A DNA stretch of 64,000 nucleotides from Alicyclobacillus pomorum DSM 14955 (GCF_000472905.1 NZ_AXAR01000008.1:1-64000); one strand, 5' to 3'; counted from the first letter of the stretch, positions 6,716-16,577 are shown. The notes: generated by a model from the sequence alone, not told the origin. Program-made: numbers and translations.

Positions 6716-7648
6716 TTGAAAAAGAAGAGCCTCATGTCTTTGTGTGCTAGTACATTTTGTGCTAGTGCTGCCGTCGTTTCTAGCCCCTTGACGGCATTTG
6801 CGAATGTCAGTTCCCCGTCCATGAAGCAAAAATCCATCGTCGTCAATCAGCAAACCATCTCCAAACCATACGGTTTCGTCCAAGACGACACCACGTACAT
6901 GCCAATTTGGTACCTCATGCAGGCGCTCGACAAGCTCAATATCCACAGCACGTGGCACAATCATGCGTGGAGCTTCACCACATCCCGGACGCTGGATTTG
7001 AATGGTGTTCGGTCAGGTACCGGAACGAGCTCGATTTATGTAAACGGCCACCTCGTGCAAAAGGTGAACGAAATCGTAGCGGAAGACCCCGCTTCTGGAC
7101 ACCAGACTACATACATGCCTGCATGGTACGTGATGAAAGTTCTGAATCGACTGCACGTCAACTCCAATTGGAATGGAACCGTTTGGCAAATCAACACCGA
7201 ATCTCAATCGGCAAACTTCTCCATTCAATCAAACACGCGCCCACCTGCACAACGGTCGGTCTCATCGGATGATTCCAACATCGGCGAACAAATTGCCAAC
7301 TACGCAAAGCAATTCATCGGTGTGCCGTATCAGTGGGGCGGCGAATCGACAAGCGGCTTTGATTGTTCCGGCCTGGTCCAAACGGTGTTCGCACATTTCC
7401 ACAAATCTTTGCCGCGGACAGCAGCTGAGCAGGCACAAGTTGGACATGTCATCTCGAAAGCTGAATTGCAACCTGGAGATCTGGTCTTCTTCAATACCGA
7501 TGGATCCGATTTCTCACATGATGGCATTTATGTCGGAGACGGAAAGTTCATCTCCGCAACCACATCGCATGGCGTTCAGGTGAAAGACTTGAATGACCCA
7601 TATTATTGGGGCCCTCGCTTCACCCGCGCAACAAACCCTGGTCTATAA
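6716..7648 (+). CDS. Secreted NlpC/P60 cell-wall endopeptidase with stalk-like repeats
   Basis: A 310-residue protein with a signal peptide (about 1-29), two related segments of about 60 residues each containing TTYMPxWYxMxxL (about 40-90 and 105-160) that resemble copper-amine-oxidase-like wall-binding domains, a Ser-rich linker, and a C-terminal NlpC/P60 domain (about 190-305). Catalytic residues are visible: Cys217 in FDCSGL, His268 in FSHDG and His285. It should cut stem peptides of peptidoglycan outside the cell. TTG 6716 is chosen as start because AAGGAG lies 9 bases upstream. Expression is set by the preceding c-di-AMP riboswitch, linking wall turnover to turgor signalling. Confidence 0.93.
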   Translation: MKKKSLMSLCASTFCASAAVVSSPLTAFANVSSPSMKQKSIVVNQQTISKPYGFVQDDTTYMPIWYLMQALDKLNIHSTWHNHAWSFTTSRTLDLNGVRSGTGTSSIYVNGHLVQKVNEIVAEDPASGHQTTYMPAWYVMKVLNRLHVNSNWNGTVWQINTESQSANFSIQSNTRPPAQRSVSSDDSNIGEQIANYAKQFIGVPYQWGGESTSGFDCSGLVQTVFAHFHKSLPRTAAEQAQVGHVISKAELQPGDLVFFNTDGSDFSHDGIYVGDGKFISATTSHGVQVKDLNDPYYWGPRFTRATNPGL

Positions 7649-7654
7649 GACCGT

Positions 7655-7702
7655 ATGCGCCTTTGTGCCTTGCACGGAATCGTGGCACAAAGGCGTATTT
7701 AT
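7655..7702. terminator. Bidirectional terminator between convergent genes
   Basis: GCCTTTGTGCC (7659-7669) pairs with GGCACAAAGGC (7684-7694), followed by a T-rich tail on the plus strand. It serves the NlpC gene and possibly the converging DUF4031 gene. Confidence 0.8.
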
Positions 7703-7986
7703 TCCCGCACCGACCGATTCGCCCTGTTCCGGCGGCGCGCACGCTCCGTTTGCCACTCCGCGTACAATGGATTTCGTCGAATCGCAGCGACCAGTTCTCG
7801 ACGTCCGACAAATTTTGCCCCTGCATCGCGTGCCCGTTGTCGAATGTCTTCCGTCACAAGGTCATAGTGTGGACGCCCCGGCGTATGATGAAGCCATCCC
7901 CGTTTCAACCCAATCTTTTCCGCGAACGCATGCAATTCTTCCAGACTGGTATCGCTGATCAAGTGAATGCCGTCGGAATAAATCAT
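7699..7986 (-). CDS. DUF4031 family protein
   Basis: A 95-residue soluble protein with the family pattern: an SDTSLEELHAFAEKIGL segment, a HYD motif in GRPHYDLV, and a GAKFVGRRELV helix. The function of the family is not established; members are small cytosolic proteins. The ribosome binding site is weak (GGAAGTGG). It ends in the shared terminator and is preceded by the separate transcription unit at 8146-8439. Confidence 0.8.
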   Translation of the reverse strand: MIYSDGIHLISDTSLEELHAFAEKIGLKRGWLHHTPGRPHYDLVTEDIRQRARDAGAKFVGRRELVAAIRRNPLYAEWQTERARRRNRANRSVRE

Positions 7987-8062
7987 CGTTCAATCCACTT
8001 CCAATTCAGAGTCTCACTTATCTTGGTACCTTATCGCGTTGCCGCTCGTTCTGCAAACCATA

Positions 8063-8111
8063 GGAAAAAGGAGCGGGATTGCCCACCGTCAGGCCGTACT
8101 CCCGCTCCTGA
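8063..8111 (-). terminator. Intrinsic terminator of the 97-aa gene
   Basis: Perfect 10-bp stem AGGAGCGGGA / TCCCGCTCCT (8069-8078 with 8100-8109), followed on the minus strand by a TTTTTCC tail. Confidence 0.75.
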
Positions 8112-8145
8112 ATCATGCTTCACGCCATGGTTGCGTCAGAGCCTG

Positions 8146-8439
8146 TTACCACCACCAAGCCCAAGGCGACAAAAAGGCAAGCGCAAGAAATGGAAAGAAA
8201 AAGAATGGGAACCATGCCTCCTCAATATCTTTCGTCGCATGAGGCACGTCCTGCAGCAGGGCGGCGCTGCTCTCCGTCCCTGCAGCGGCAGCAAGCCGTG
8301 TTGTGGAGCCACCGACCGGCCGTACGAGGATTCCATCGTCCCGTACGGCGTGCAAGATACCGTGGTGGTGAATCCCATCTCTCGTCCGAAATACGACGTG
8401 TTGACCGATAAACGGCATACAATGCCCGCGATGAACCAC
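8146..8439 (-). CDS. Small protein with a beta-rich head and a hydrophobic Trp-rich tail
   Basis: A 97-residue protein started at GTG 8439, 8 bases after AAGGAGGG. The head (FIGQHVVFRTRDGIHHHGILH and so on) looks like a small Sm/SH3-like beta barrel, and the last 25 residues are a hydrophobic segment ending PWAWWW. I have no named family for it. It may be a spore or membrane-associated protein, by analogy with other small proteins of this build in Bacilli. It is followed by its own terminator at 8063-8111. Confidence 0.65.
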   Translation of the reverse strand: MVHRGHCMPFIGQHVVFRTRDGIHHHGILHAVRDDGILVRPVGGSTTRLAAAAGTESSAALLQDVPHATKDIEEAWFPFFFFPFLALAFLSPWAWWW

Positions 8440-8688
8440 ACAAATTCCCTCCTTCCGCACTCAACGTCAGCGGCATTCATCCGCTATTACAGTGAATTCT
8501 AGTTGGGAGCTTCAGGAGTAGTACGTGCGTCCCGTGGAAATCGTACATTTTGCGCCGGACGTGCTGCCTCTTCCAGCCCGTGCACGAACTCCACAGTGCT
8601 GCCTTCGATGCACGCAATTCACTCTGGGTGCAACCGTTGGAGTATAATATATTTCGTAAACAGAAATAAACGTGGAGTGGAATATAAC

Positions 8689-10170
8689 ATGATTACCTCG
8701 ATATCCAATATAACCCATGCAAAACGGACGGTAAATCCGTGGTTGGTGTTGACCATCACCAGTCTTGGAGTCATCCTCGTCATGGTGAACCTCGGCGCGC
8801 TCAATGTGGCACTGCCCGTGATTGTGCGCCATTTTCGCGCTACAGCCACGCTTGCAAACTGGATTCTGTTGTCGTTCATGTTGGTGAACACTGTACTCAT
8901 TATTGTATTCGCGCAGTTTTCCGACTCGTACGGAAGACAAAAGCTGTACCTGCTGGGCATGGTGTTGTTCACCGCAGTCAGTCTCGCCATTGGATTTGCA
9001 CCGAACGTGTGGACTTTCATCCTTCTGCGCGCTGCACAAGCGGCTGGCGGCGCGCTGATTATCGCCAACAACACCGCGCTCATCACGGATGCGTTCCCGG
9101 AGCCTATCCTCGGCAAAGGACTGGGCTTCAACGTTCTCGTCAGTTCTGCAGCACAGTTGGCGGGTCCCGTTATCGGGGGCGTGGTAGCGTCCCGTTTTGG
9201 TTGGCAGTGGGTGTTCTGGGTGAGCGTTCCGATTGGAATTGTCGGCGTGCTCGCCGGAATGGCGGTGTTGAAGAACTTGCCTTCCCGTGGCTCAGGAAAG
9301 CCTATCGACTGGTGGGGCGCCGCTATCACCTTTGTTGCACTAAGTGGGCTGATTATTGCGCTGTCGGAAGGGAGTACACTGGGGTGGCGAAATTGGCTGG
9401 TCGTCGGAGGCTTTGCCATCTTTGTTGTGTTGACGCCGGTTCTGATTCTGGTGGAGCAGCGCATCAAAAGCCCGATGTTTGATTTCACGTTGTTTCGAGA
9501 CCGTGCCTATACGATGGCCAATGTGTCCACGTTCCTGAACGCATTTGCCAGGGTCTCCGTTGTCCTGTTGACCAGCTTGTACTTGCAGTCCATTCTGCGA
9601 CTGGACGCATTTTGGGCCGGTATTGCCGTTCTGCCGGTTACGTTTGGCGTGCTTGTGGCTTCTCCGATGGCCGGGGCGTTGACAAGTCGTTTCAGTGCAC
9701 GCGTGCTGTCCACCTCGGGACTCGGTATCAGCGCTGTCGGTCTAGTCATACTGATGTTTTGCCTGGGGCCGCATCCGATGTATGTGCCCAACGCCATCGG
9801 TATGGGTTTGGTCGGTTTTGGGTCGGGCTTGTTTTTGACGCCAAACACGCGCTCCATCATGACGTCCGTTCCATCCAGTCGCCGTGGATTTGCCAACGGG
9901 TTGCGATCCATGCTTCAAAACATGGGTCAGGTGCTCAGCACCGCGATTTCCCTCACCATTGTGACAGCAGTGCTGCCGTCCCGCCTGCAGGACGCTGTGT
10001 ACACGGGATCCGCCACAACGCTCAACCAGGCCGACCTAGGGCTCATCACCAACGGTTATCGATGGGCGTACGTGGCGTTATTGGTCGCAACCTTGTTGGG
10101 GATGGCCGCGTCGTCCTTGCGCGGTTCAGCGAAGCAAGGACAACAAGAGACCATCTCCAAGGGGGCGTAA
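8689..10170 (+). CDS. MFS transporter, drug:H+ antiporter-2 type (14 TM)
   Basis: A 493-residue membrane protein with about 14 hydrophobic segments. The DHA2 motifs are visible: FSDSYGRQKLYLLG (motif A, loop 2-3), LLRAAQAAGGALI (motif B) and GPVIGGVVASRFGWQWVFWV (motif C). Such proteins export toxic compounds using the proton gradient; the substrate cannot be told. Start is ATG 8689, which follows GTGGAGTGG; a TATAAT at 8643-8648 may be its -10 box. No regulator gene is adjacent. Confidence 0.9.
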   Translation: MITSISNITHAKRTVNPWLVLTITSLGVILVMVNLGALNVALPVIVRHFRATATLANWILLSFMLVNTVLIIVFAQFSDSYGRQKLYLLGMVLFTAVSLAIGFAPNVWTFILLRAAQAAGGALIIANNTALITDAFPEPILGKGLGFNVLVSSAAQLAGPVIGGVVASRFGWQWVFWVSVPIGIVGVLAGMAVLKNLPSRGSGKPIDWWGAAITFVALSGLIIALSEGSTLGWRNWLVVGGFAIFVVLTPVLILVEQRIKSPMFDFTLFRDRAYTMANVSTFLNAFARVSVVLLTSLYLQSILRLDAFWAGIAVLPVTFGVLVASPMAGALTSRFSARVLSTSGLGISAVGLVILMFCLGPHPMYVPNAIGMGLVGFGSGLFLTPNTRSIMTSVPSSRRGFANGLRSMLQNMGQVLSTAISLTIVTAVLPSRLQDAVYTGSATTLNQADLGLITNGYRWAYVALLVATLLGMAASSLRGSAKQGQQETISKGA

Positions 10171-10246
10171 ACTCTGTTGAAGGCATTAGGAGAGTCAACC
10201 GTTTTGTGTCGTCGTTCAGGATGAATACGGATCTTGGATGGACCGC

Positions 10247-12325
10247 TTACTCAGGTTGCGTCACGCAAAGTCGGTACCCGTTCAACGACTCTTCCACCAC
10301 GCCTTTATCGCGGTCCAGCGTGAAAGAGACGCGAGTCTCTCCGACGGGCATGTTGGTCACCTGAATCCTGGACAGAAACGCGGGCCAAGTGGGTGACAAC
10401 GTAATCGTCTTCGCGGCCACGTCGACTTTCGCCCCGAGTATCGCCTGGAACATGGCCAGTGGCGTGCCTGCCGCCCACGCCTGCGGCATACATGCGACCG
10501 GATAGCGGACAATGAATCCAAGCGAGGCATCGTGCCCGCAAAACAGCTCTGGGAGTCGCTGGTACGGGAACTCGAGGCTGGCTCTCAGCAGCGCCTCGGT
10601 CAACGTGTTCACGGCATCCGTCTGTCCATTCTTCGCAAACCCGAGCAAAATCAGAGCGTTGTCATGCGCCCATACGGATCCGTTATGGTAGCTGATAGGA
10701 CTGTACACCGCTTCATCACTGCTCATGGTGCGGATCCCCCACCCGGAGAACAGGCCCGGAGACAACAACGTCCGCACCACCGCGTCCACCTTGTCGGCGT
10801 CGATGATGGCCGACCACAAGCAGTGCCCGGGGTCCGAGGTGACCGTTCGGATCTGTCGTTTATCCTTGTCTAAGGCAGTAGCAAAGTAGTCTTTGTCCGC
10901 CATCCAGAATCGGTCGTTGAACTGCTCCTTCAGCCGCTCAGCTTCGGCCTTTAGACGTTCAGCCAGCTTCGTTTCGCCAAACGATGGCAGTAGTTCAGAC
11001 AAGCCGACTTTTGCGTGATACACATAGCCTTGCACTTCAGATACTGCCATCGGACTGACGCCAAGGGTACCGTCCGGATGAATCATGGAATCGTAAGAAT
11101 CCTTCCAAGACTGTACACTGAGTCCCTTGGAGTCTGCAGAATGGTATTCTACAAATCCGTCGCCGTCCATGTCTGCGTATTGGTCGAGCCACTCTACTGC
11201 ACGCAGGATGTTGGGTAGAATCTCCTCCAAAAATCTGCGGTCGTTCGTCCAACGGTAGTATTCGACGGCAAGCACGAGGAACAAAGGTGTACTGTCAATG
11301 GAACCGTAATAGCGTTGGAACGGCACCTCGTTTACGTTCGCCATTTCTCCTCGGCGAAGCTCGTGCAGGATTTTCCCGGGTTGCTCGGCCCGCCAGGCAT
11401 CGACTTTCTCACCTTGCAGGCGCGCCAGTGTTCGCAACGTGCCTTTCGCAACTTCGGGTTGAAAGGGCAGCATTTGCAACGCCGTGATGAGGCTATCTCT
11501 GCCAAATGGCACGGCATACCAGGGAATTCCCGCCACCGGAAAGGGACCGTCACCGAGGTCGGTCAGGAGGGTCCGCAGGTCCAACAGGCTTCGGTGAATC
11601 AGGGCGTTGAATGACTCATTGTCGGTGCTTACCCGCATGCAGGAGGACAACCACGCCGCGTAGTCCGCCTCCAACGCCTTCAACGCGGAGGCGAACGACG
11701 TGACCTCCCCCGCCTCGCCGTCGATGCGCGGCTGAACGACAACTTCGAGGACAAACGGTTTGCCTGGCTGGATCAACGTATCTACATCGAAGCGATTGGC
11801 CGTCGTCCGCGTCGCCTTGTCGCAGCGAATGACCACCGCCCGTTCCACGTCGTCGAGCCCCACATAGCCGAGTGTCACCTCACCGTTCTGTACCTCTGGA
11901 GGCAGATCTTTGCCACGGGAAGATCTGACCGCGCCGCGCGCCTCAAACAAGTCGGAAAACCTGGAACCGAATTGGAGCGATATCTGTACTGCAAGGTCCG
12001 TGCGCGCGTAGTTGAAGAACGTCATCCTCTCGTAAAAGACGCCACCTCGAACAATCTGCTCACGCTTGACCTCAATCGATTCCCGATGCAGTTTCAACTC
12101 TCCGTCGTTCACTTCTTCGTCGTTCGTTAGATGTATCACGGAAATGTAGTTTTTCTCGCAGGAACTGTGCAATTTCGATAAGGGTTTCCCGTTGAGCGTC
12201 AAGACGTAGGTGTCGAGACACCGCGTATCGTGGGTATATAGCCCTTTTTCAGAATCCGCGTGGATATTGCCGCACAGATCTGTCAGCAAGAACGTGTCTC
12301 CGTCTTTGATGACCAGATAATCCAT
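10247..12325 (-). CDS. Amylo-alpha-1,6-glucosidase-like glycogen debranching enzyme
   Basis: A 692-residue cytosolic protein. The N-terminal part (about 1-200) is a GDE_N-like beta domain (DGDTFLLTDLCGNI, LYTHDTRCLDTY). The C-terminal part is an alpha/alpha-barrel glycosidase domain with GIPWYAVPFGRDSLITALQ, QSWKDSYDSM and AGTPLAMFQAILG. It should hydrolyse branch or terminal alpha-glucosides taken up by the transporter genes of the same operon. It is the last gene of the LacI-controlled minus-strand operon, 87 bases after the permease stop. The physiological substrate is inferred only from the family. Confidence 0.88.
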   Translation of the reverse strand: MDYLVIKDGDTFLLTDLCGNIHADSEKGLYTHDTRCLDTYVLTLNGKPLSKLHSSCEKNYISVIHLTNDEEVNDGELKLHRESIEVKREQIVRGGVFYERMTFFNYARTDLAVQISLQFGSRFSDLFEARGAVRSSRGKDLPPEVQNGEVTLGYVGLDDVERAVVIRCDKATRTTANRFDVDTLIQPGKPFVLEVVVQPRIDGEAGEVTSFASALKALEADYAAWLSSCMRVSTDNESFNALIHRSLLDLRTLLTDLGDGPFPVAGIPWYAVPFGRDSLITALQMLPFQPEVAKGTLRTLARLQGEKVDAWRAEQPGKILHELRRGEMANVNEVPFQRYYGSIDSTPLFLVLAVEYYRWTNDRRFLEEILPNILRAVEWLDQYADMDGDGFVEYHSADSKGLSVQSWKDSYDSMIHPDGTLGVSPMAVSEVQGYVYHAKVGLSELLPSFGETKLAERLKAEAERLKEQFNDRFWMADKDYFATALDKDKRQIRTVTSDPGHCLWSAIIDADKVDAVVRTLLSPGLFSGWGIRTMSSDEAVYSPISYHNGSVWAHDNALILLGFAKNGQTDAVNTLTEALLRASLEFPYQRLPELFCGHDASLGFIVRYPVACMPQAWAAGTPLAMFQAILGAKVDVAAKTITLSPTWPAFLSRIQVTNMPVGETRVSFTLDRDKGVVEESLNGYRLCVTQPE

Positions 12326-12412
12326 CCATATCCCTCACATGATGTTTGGATTCCACGTATCGGAATGACATGAGTTTCAAGGTGACCTGTGCATCGCCTT
12401 GCTCGTCCGTCA

Positions 12413-13228
12413 CTATTTCAAACCTGTGGTGGAGATGCCTTTGACAAAATGCTTCTGGAAGACGAGGAAGACGAGAATCATCGGCAGTGTCAGAAGTAGT
12501 ACGCCAGCCATCACGCTGTTCCAGTACGCGTCGTACTGACCATAGAACGAGTTGAGCCCGACGGGCAGCGTGTACATGTCGTCGCTCGTCGTCAACAGGA
12601 CTGGCCAGAGAAAGGAGTTCCAATTCCCTTGGAAGGTGAAAATGGTCATCGTGGCCATTAACGGCCTGGACAACGGCAATACAATCCGAAAGAAAATGCC
12701 CCAATGGCTCAATCCATCCATCCGCGCCGCCTCCTCCAATTCCTGTGGGATGCCGAGGAAGAACTGACGAGCGAGAAAGATCATCATGGCGTTCATCAGA
12801 AACGGAACGGTCAACCCCTGGTACGTGTTGATCCAGCCGAGTTTCGCCAACATGATGTAGATGGGCACCAACAGGACCTGACTGGGTATCATCATAACGG
12901 CCATGAACAGGTAGAACAGGGCGCCCTTGAACGGAAACCTCAAGCGCGCAAAGGCATAGCCAGCCAATGTGTTCACGATGAGATTCCCAATCGTGACGAT
13001 AGTGGCCACAATCACGCTGTTGCACAGCCAGCGCAAAAACGGAAAATTGTTGATGATGTCGGAATAACTGTGCAGCGTGAGATGACCAAACGGTACAAAC
13101 GTGTGGTAGATGTCTGAAGTCGGCTTCAACGACGTGTACACAGACCACACAAATGGCAGTAAAGAGACGCACGCGTACAGAATGGCAACGGCATATAGAA
13201 GCGGGCGGAAGTTCTTCGCATGAGTCAT
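12413..13228 (-). CDS. Carbohydrate ABC transporter permease, MalG type
   Basis: A 271-residue permease with six predicted helices and the EAA loop EEAARMDGLSHWGIFFRIVLP that contacts the ATPase. The ATG at 13228 follows AGGGGG. It begins 12 bases after the stop of the partner permease and is followed by the debranching enzyme. No ATPase gene is in this operon. Confidence 0.92.
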   Translation of the reverse strand: MTHAKNFRPLLYAVAILYACVSLLPFVWSVYTSLKPTSDIYHTFVPFGHLTLHSYSDIINNFPFLRWLCNSVIVATIVTIGNLIVNTLAGYAFARLRFPFKGALFYLFMAVMMIPSQVLLVPIYIMLAKLGWINTYQGLTVPFLMNAMMIFLARQFFLGIPQELEEAARMDGLSHWGIFFRIVLPLSRPLMATMTIFTFQGNWNSFLWPVLLTTSDDMYTLPVGLNSFYGQYDAYWNSVMAGVLLLTLPMILVFLVFQKHFVKGISTTGLK

Positions 13229-13240
13229 CGTGCTTCCCCC

Positions 13241-14203
13241 TCATTTCTCTCGTCCCATGATGTAATGTTGAATCAACGTCAAGATCAGGATGATGAAGAA
13301 TAACACAAACGCCATGGCCGAGGCGTACCCCATTTGCATGGTCTTGAACCCTTTGGTAAACACGTCAAGAACGACCGTCATCGTAGAGTTGAGGGGACCT
13401 CCATCTCCACCGGAGACCACGTAGGCCTGGTCAAACACTTGATACGTGCCAATGAGGGACATGACCACGACAAAGAACGTCACGCGCCGCAGCGAGGGAA
13501 TGGTAATATACCGCAACATTCGCCAGCCACTGGCACCGTCAAGAGCGGCAGCTTCATAGATCTCATCCGGAATATCTTGCAGACCCGCAAGGTATATCAT
13601 CATGAATTGTCCCGACGTCGACCAGATGGCCATGACCATGAGACTAGCCAGCGCAAATTTGGGGTCATTCGTATACGTCGGGCCTTGGATACCAAACAGG
13701 TGCAAAAACTGATTCAATAGCCCTTGTTGTGAGAAAATAAAGATGAACATGACGCTGACGGCAATCGTGGACGTCACTTGCGGCAAGTAGTACGCAACCC
13801 GAAAGAACGTCTTGCCCCGAATCTGGTTGACAATTAGAGCCAGAAACAGCGCCAAAACGGTTTGAGTCGGCACCACGCCCAGTGAATACAGTGTCGTGTT
13901 CCAAAGTGCGCGCAAAAACTGGGGATCGTGAAATAAATGCCAATAGTTCGCCAGTCCGACGAACTTCGCGTTCTCAGGGTCCAAAAAGTTGAAGTTGAAA
14001 AAACTGATGTAAAACGCGACGAGTATAGGGCCTAACAGAAACACCACCAGAGACGCGATAGCCGGCAATACAAACAAGTAGCCTGCCAGCGCCTCGTCTT
14101 TCTGATTGCGACCAAGCGGCTTCCTTTTCCGCGGTGGCATACCTGCTGCTTCCACAGACGGTCGTCCGATGAGCGTAGGCGTCTCCGAAGTTCCCATGCT
14201 CAT
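13241..14203 (-). CDS. Carbohydrate ABC transporter permease, MalF type
   Basis: A 320-residue permease with about six helices and the EAA loop YEAAALDGASGWRMLRYITIP. The start was chosen at ATG 14203 because GGAGGG precedes it; a longer reading upstream lacks a binding site. It pairs with the MalG-type permease downstream and with the binding protein upstream to form a sugar importer. Confidence 0.92.
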   Translation of the reverse strand: MSMGTSETPTLIGRPSVEAAGMPPRKRKPLGRNQKDEALAGYLFVLPAIASLVVFLLGPILVAFYISFFNFNFLDPENAKFVGLANYWHLFHDPQFLRALWNTTLYSLGVVPTQTVLALFLALIVNQIRGKTFFRVAYYLPQVTSTIAVSVMFIFIFSQQGLLNQFLHLFGIQGPTYTNDPKFALASLMVMAIWSTSGQFMMIYLAGLQDIPDEIYEAAALDGASGWRMLRYITIPSLRRVTFFVVVMSLIGTYQVFDQAYVVSGGDGGPLNSTMTVVLDVFTKGFKTMQMGYASAMAFVLFFIILILTLIQHYIMGREK

Positions 14204-14317
14204 GCTGTTCCCTCCTTCGTCAGGCGCGATTCGGACTGTGCGTGCCCCTTGAGGGTCCGGTGGATCCCGTCGACTGAGTTCGGAATCCACCCCCCTAACG
14301 CATTCCGCAACAACCGA

Positions 14318-15580
14318 TTATTGAGTCTGTGTCTGCAACGTTTGATCCGCCTGTTTCAGGACGTCGGCAGCAGATTGGTTCTGAAGCACTCCGGCTTCCG
14401 TGGCCTTGTTAATGGCGTCCACAAAGTTCTGACCCAACGTTCCAAACTGATACGGCGTACCGCCTTTCAGACCGTCGACGAACGCCTTGTAATCTGGGTA
14501 CTTTTGCAGGAAATCACCTTGTTCGCTCTGCCGGGAAGGAATCGCCAAGCCCGATTCGGCCGTCATCTTCTGTGCGTCCTTGCCAGTCAGGTAGAACAAG
14601 AGCTTTGCAGCTTCGTCCGGGTGTTTGGTAGACTTCGCGATGGAGTAAGAAACCGTATACAGCATGTTGGCGGACTTTCCGTAATGTGTGAAGAAGTCCG
14701 TCACGCCGTAGTGTAGTCCTTTGGCAGTCTGTTGCAGCGCGGGAATGATCCAAGCACCTTCCGCGACCATCGCCACCTGGCCCTGTGCAAACGGCGGTCC
14801 CGCCCAATCTGCGCCCAAGTCCTTCGGTGTCTTGATGTATCCCTTATGGAAGTTGTCAATAAAGAACTGCAGGCCCGACTGGTTCTTTGCATCAGTGAAC
14901 GTCGCTTTGTTGTTGTTGGCGTCATAGAAGGATCCACCCCAGTCCAACACAACGGGGTAGTACCGCGCCACGTCAATCGGCATGGACAGCGGAGTAATTC
15001 CCTTCGCCTTCAGAAGCGCCGCGTCCTTTTCAAAGTCCTCCCAAGTGGCCGGCGGCGTGTGGATGCCCGCCTTGGCCAACAAGTCCTTGTTGTATTCTAT
15101 CGCCAGTGAGTTGGCGTCTTTCGGTAACCCGTACGTCTTGCCCTGCCACTGGAACGCCTTCAGCAAGGATGGGCTGAAGTCTTGGATGTCCACGTGGTCC
15201 TTTTGGATGTAGTCATCGAGCGGCAGCAGAACCCCTGAGGACTCCAGCTGCGGCGCGTACGAAGCGTCCACGTAAAAGACGTCCGGCGCAGTGTGCGAAG
15301 CCAACCTCGGCTGCATAGTCTGCAGATAGTCGCCCGTGACCACTTCCACCTTCACGTGAATGTTTGGATTCGCTTGCTCAAACGCCTTCAACTGATTCTC
15401 CACCAACTGTTTTTCCGCTGGACTCGACGACCACATGCCGAGTGTCAAATTCACACTGCCACCTTGTCCGTTGCCACTCGCTTGGTTGTCGTTCGTGCCT
15501 GAATTGCCGGATCCACAGCCTGCAAGCACACCGACAGACGCGACTGCTGCCGCAGTCACTGCCATCCATTTTTTCAGCAA
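14318..15580 (-). CDS. Sugar-binding lipoprotein of the ABC importer
   Basis: A 420-residue extracellular solute-binding protein (family 1). It has a lipoprotein signal with lipobox VLAGC (Cys at about residue 22), a Gly/Asn/Ser-rich linker and a mature domain with APDVFYVDASYAPQL and an LFYLTGKDAQK segment near the C-terminus. The TTG at 15580 is preferred because GGAGGGGG lies just upstream. It is anchored to the outer face of the membrane and delivers an oligosaccharide to the permeases encoded next. Confidence 0.92.
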   Translation of the reverse strand: MLKKWMAVTAAAVASVGVLAGCGSGNSGTNDNQASGNGQGGSVNLTLGMWSSSPAEKQLVENQLKAFEQANPNIHVKVEVVTGDYLQTMQPRLASHTAPDVFYVDASYAPQLESSGVLLPLDDYIQKDHVDIQDFSPSLLKAFQWQGKTYGLPKDANSLAIEYNKDLLAKAGIHTPPATWEDFEKDAALLKAKGITPLSMPIDVARYYPVVLDWGGSFYDANNNKATFTDAKNQSGLQFFIDNFHKGYIKTPKDLGADWAGPPFAQGQVAMVAEGAWIIPALQQTAKGLHYGVTDFFTHYGKSANMLYTVSYSIAKSTKHPDEAAKLLFYLTGKDAQKMTAESGLAIPSRQSEQGDFLQKYPDYKAFVDGLKGGTPYQFGTLGQNFVDAINKATEAGVLQNQSAADVLKQADQTLQTQTQ

Positions 15581-15629
15581 CTCACATGCCCCCTCCATGC
15601 TTCCATTTCAGTCAAGAATTCCTTTGGAG

Positions 15630-16577
15630 TCATTCGATCCGTGGCCAGGTTGAGTCCTTGACCACCAACTCAGGCTCCACCAATTCGCGGACAATGTTGC
15701 CGCTGCTCATACACTCAAACATTGCTTCCGCCAATCGCTTTCCAACTGTAAAGAACGGCTGCTTTACGGACGTCAGGGGAGGATCTGTGATTTCCGTCAA
15801 GTAGCCGCCGTCGTAGCCGACGACTGGGATTCGCAAATTTCGTTCGTGCAGGTAACGCAAGACGCCTACCGCCATGCTGTCTGACGCGCAAAAGACAGCT
15901 TCTGGAGTGCGTTCGAGAGACGTCATCGCCGCATACCCGCCGTGCATATCGAAGGAGTTGTACACGATGGTCGGTTTTAGTCCAGCTTCCTTCATGCAGT
16001 GAACGTATCCCTGTTCCCGGTGCTGCAGAAACAACAAATCTGAACTGCTGGTGATAAACGCAATATCGCGATACCCGAGCATCAGCAAATGCCGAGTGCC
16101 CAACTGACCGCCCAGCATGTTATCCACGTCGATTTGCGGCACATCGTACTGTGTCTGACCGAAAGCCCCAATCGTCAGTTCAGCACTCAGGCGTTCCGCG
16201 CGGGCGTCGTGATCTTTGATGTCGGTCAGGATGACGCCGTCCACTTTTCCAATGAAACTTTCCAGTTCTGCTATCCCGTCCGTTGGATAGATCAACAGCG
16301 AATACCCGTTTTCCCTACAAGCCTCGCTGACCCCGGTGGCAAACTCGAACAGTAAGGGGTCATACGTGTCCTTCTGTTTCACAGAAAGCATGACAATCCA
16401 CGTCTGTCCTGTTCGCAACCCCTGTGCAACGCGACTCGGCTGGTAACCCAGTTGTTTCGCGGCAGCCTTCACCTTCGAAATGGTGTCTGGATGTACAAGT
16501 GCCGGATTGTTCAACGCACGCGATGCGGTGATAGGCGAAACCCCGGCCAGACGTGCCACGTCCTTCACGGTTGCCAT
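15630..16577 (-). CDS. LacI-family transcriptional repressor
   Basis: A 315-residue regulator: helix-turn-helix VKDVARLAGVSPITASRALNN at residues 4-24, then a periplasmic-binding-protein-like effector domain (for example PVVGYDGGYLTEITDPPLTSVKQP). The first gene of the sugar operon, 49 bases before the binding protein. Two perfect TGATAACGTTATCA operators lie upstream (16605-16618 and 16672-16685), which predicts autoregulation of the whole operon. ATG 16577 or 16580 are both possible starts. The inducer is probably the transported sugar or a breakdown product (inference). Confidence 0.92.
   Translation of the reverse strand: MATVKDVARLAGVSPITASRALNNPALVHPDTISKVKAAAKQLGYQPSRVAQGLRTGQTWIVMLSVKQKDTYDPLLFEFATGVSEACRENGYSLLIYPTDGIAELESFIGKVDGVILTDIKDHDARAERLSAELTIGAFGQTQYDVPQIDVDNMLGGQLGTRHLLMLGYRDIAFITSSSDLLFLQHREQGYVHCMKEAGLKPTIVYNSFDMHGGYAAMTSLERTPEAVFCASDSMAVGVLRYLHERNLRIPVVGYDGGYLTEITDPPLTSVKQPFFTVGKRLAEAMFECMSSGNIVRELVEPELVVKDSTWPRIE

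Noticed and set aside
8619-9488. Long minus-strand frame opposite the MFS gene
   Set aside because: It is antisense to a clear 14-helix transporter and has shadow-frame composition.
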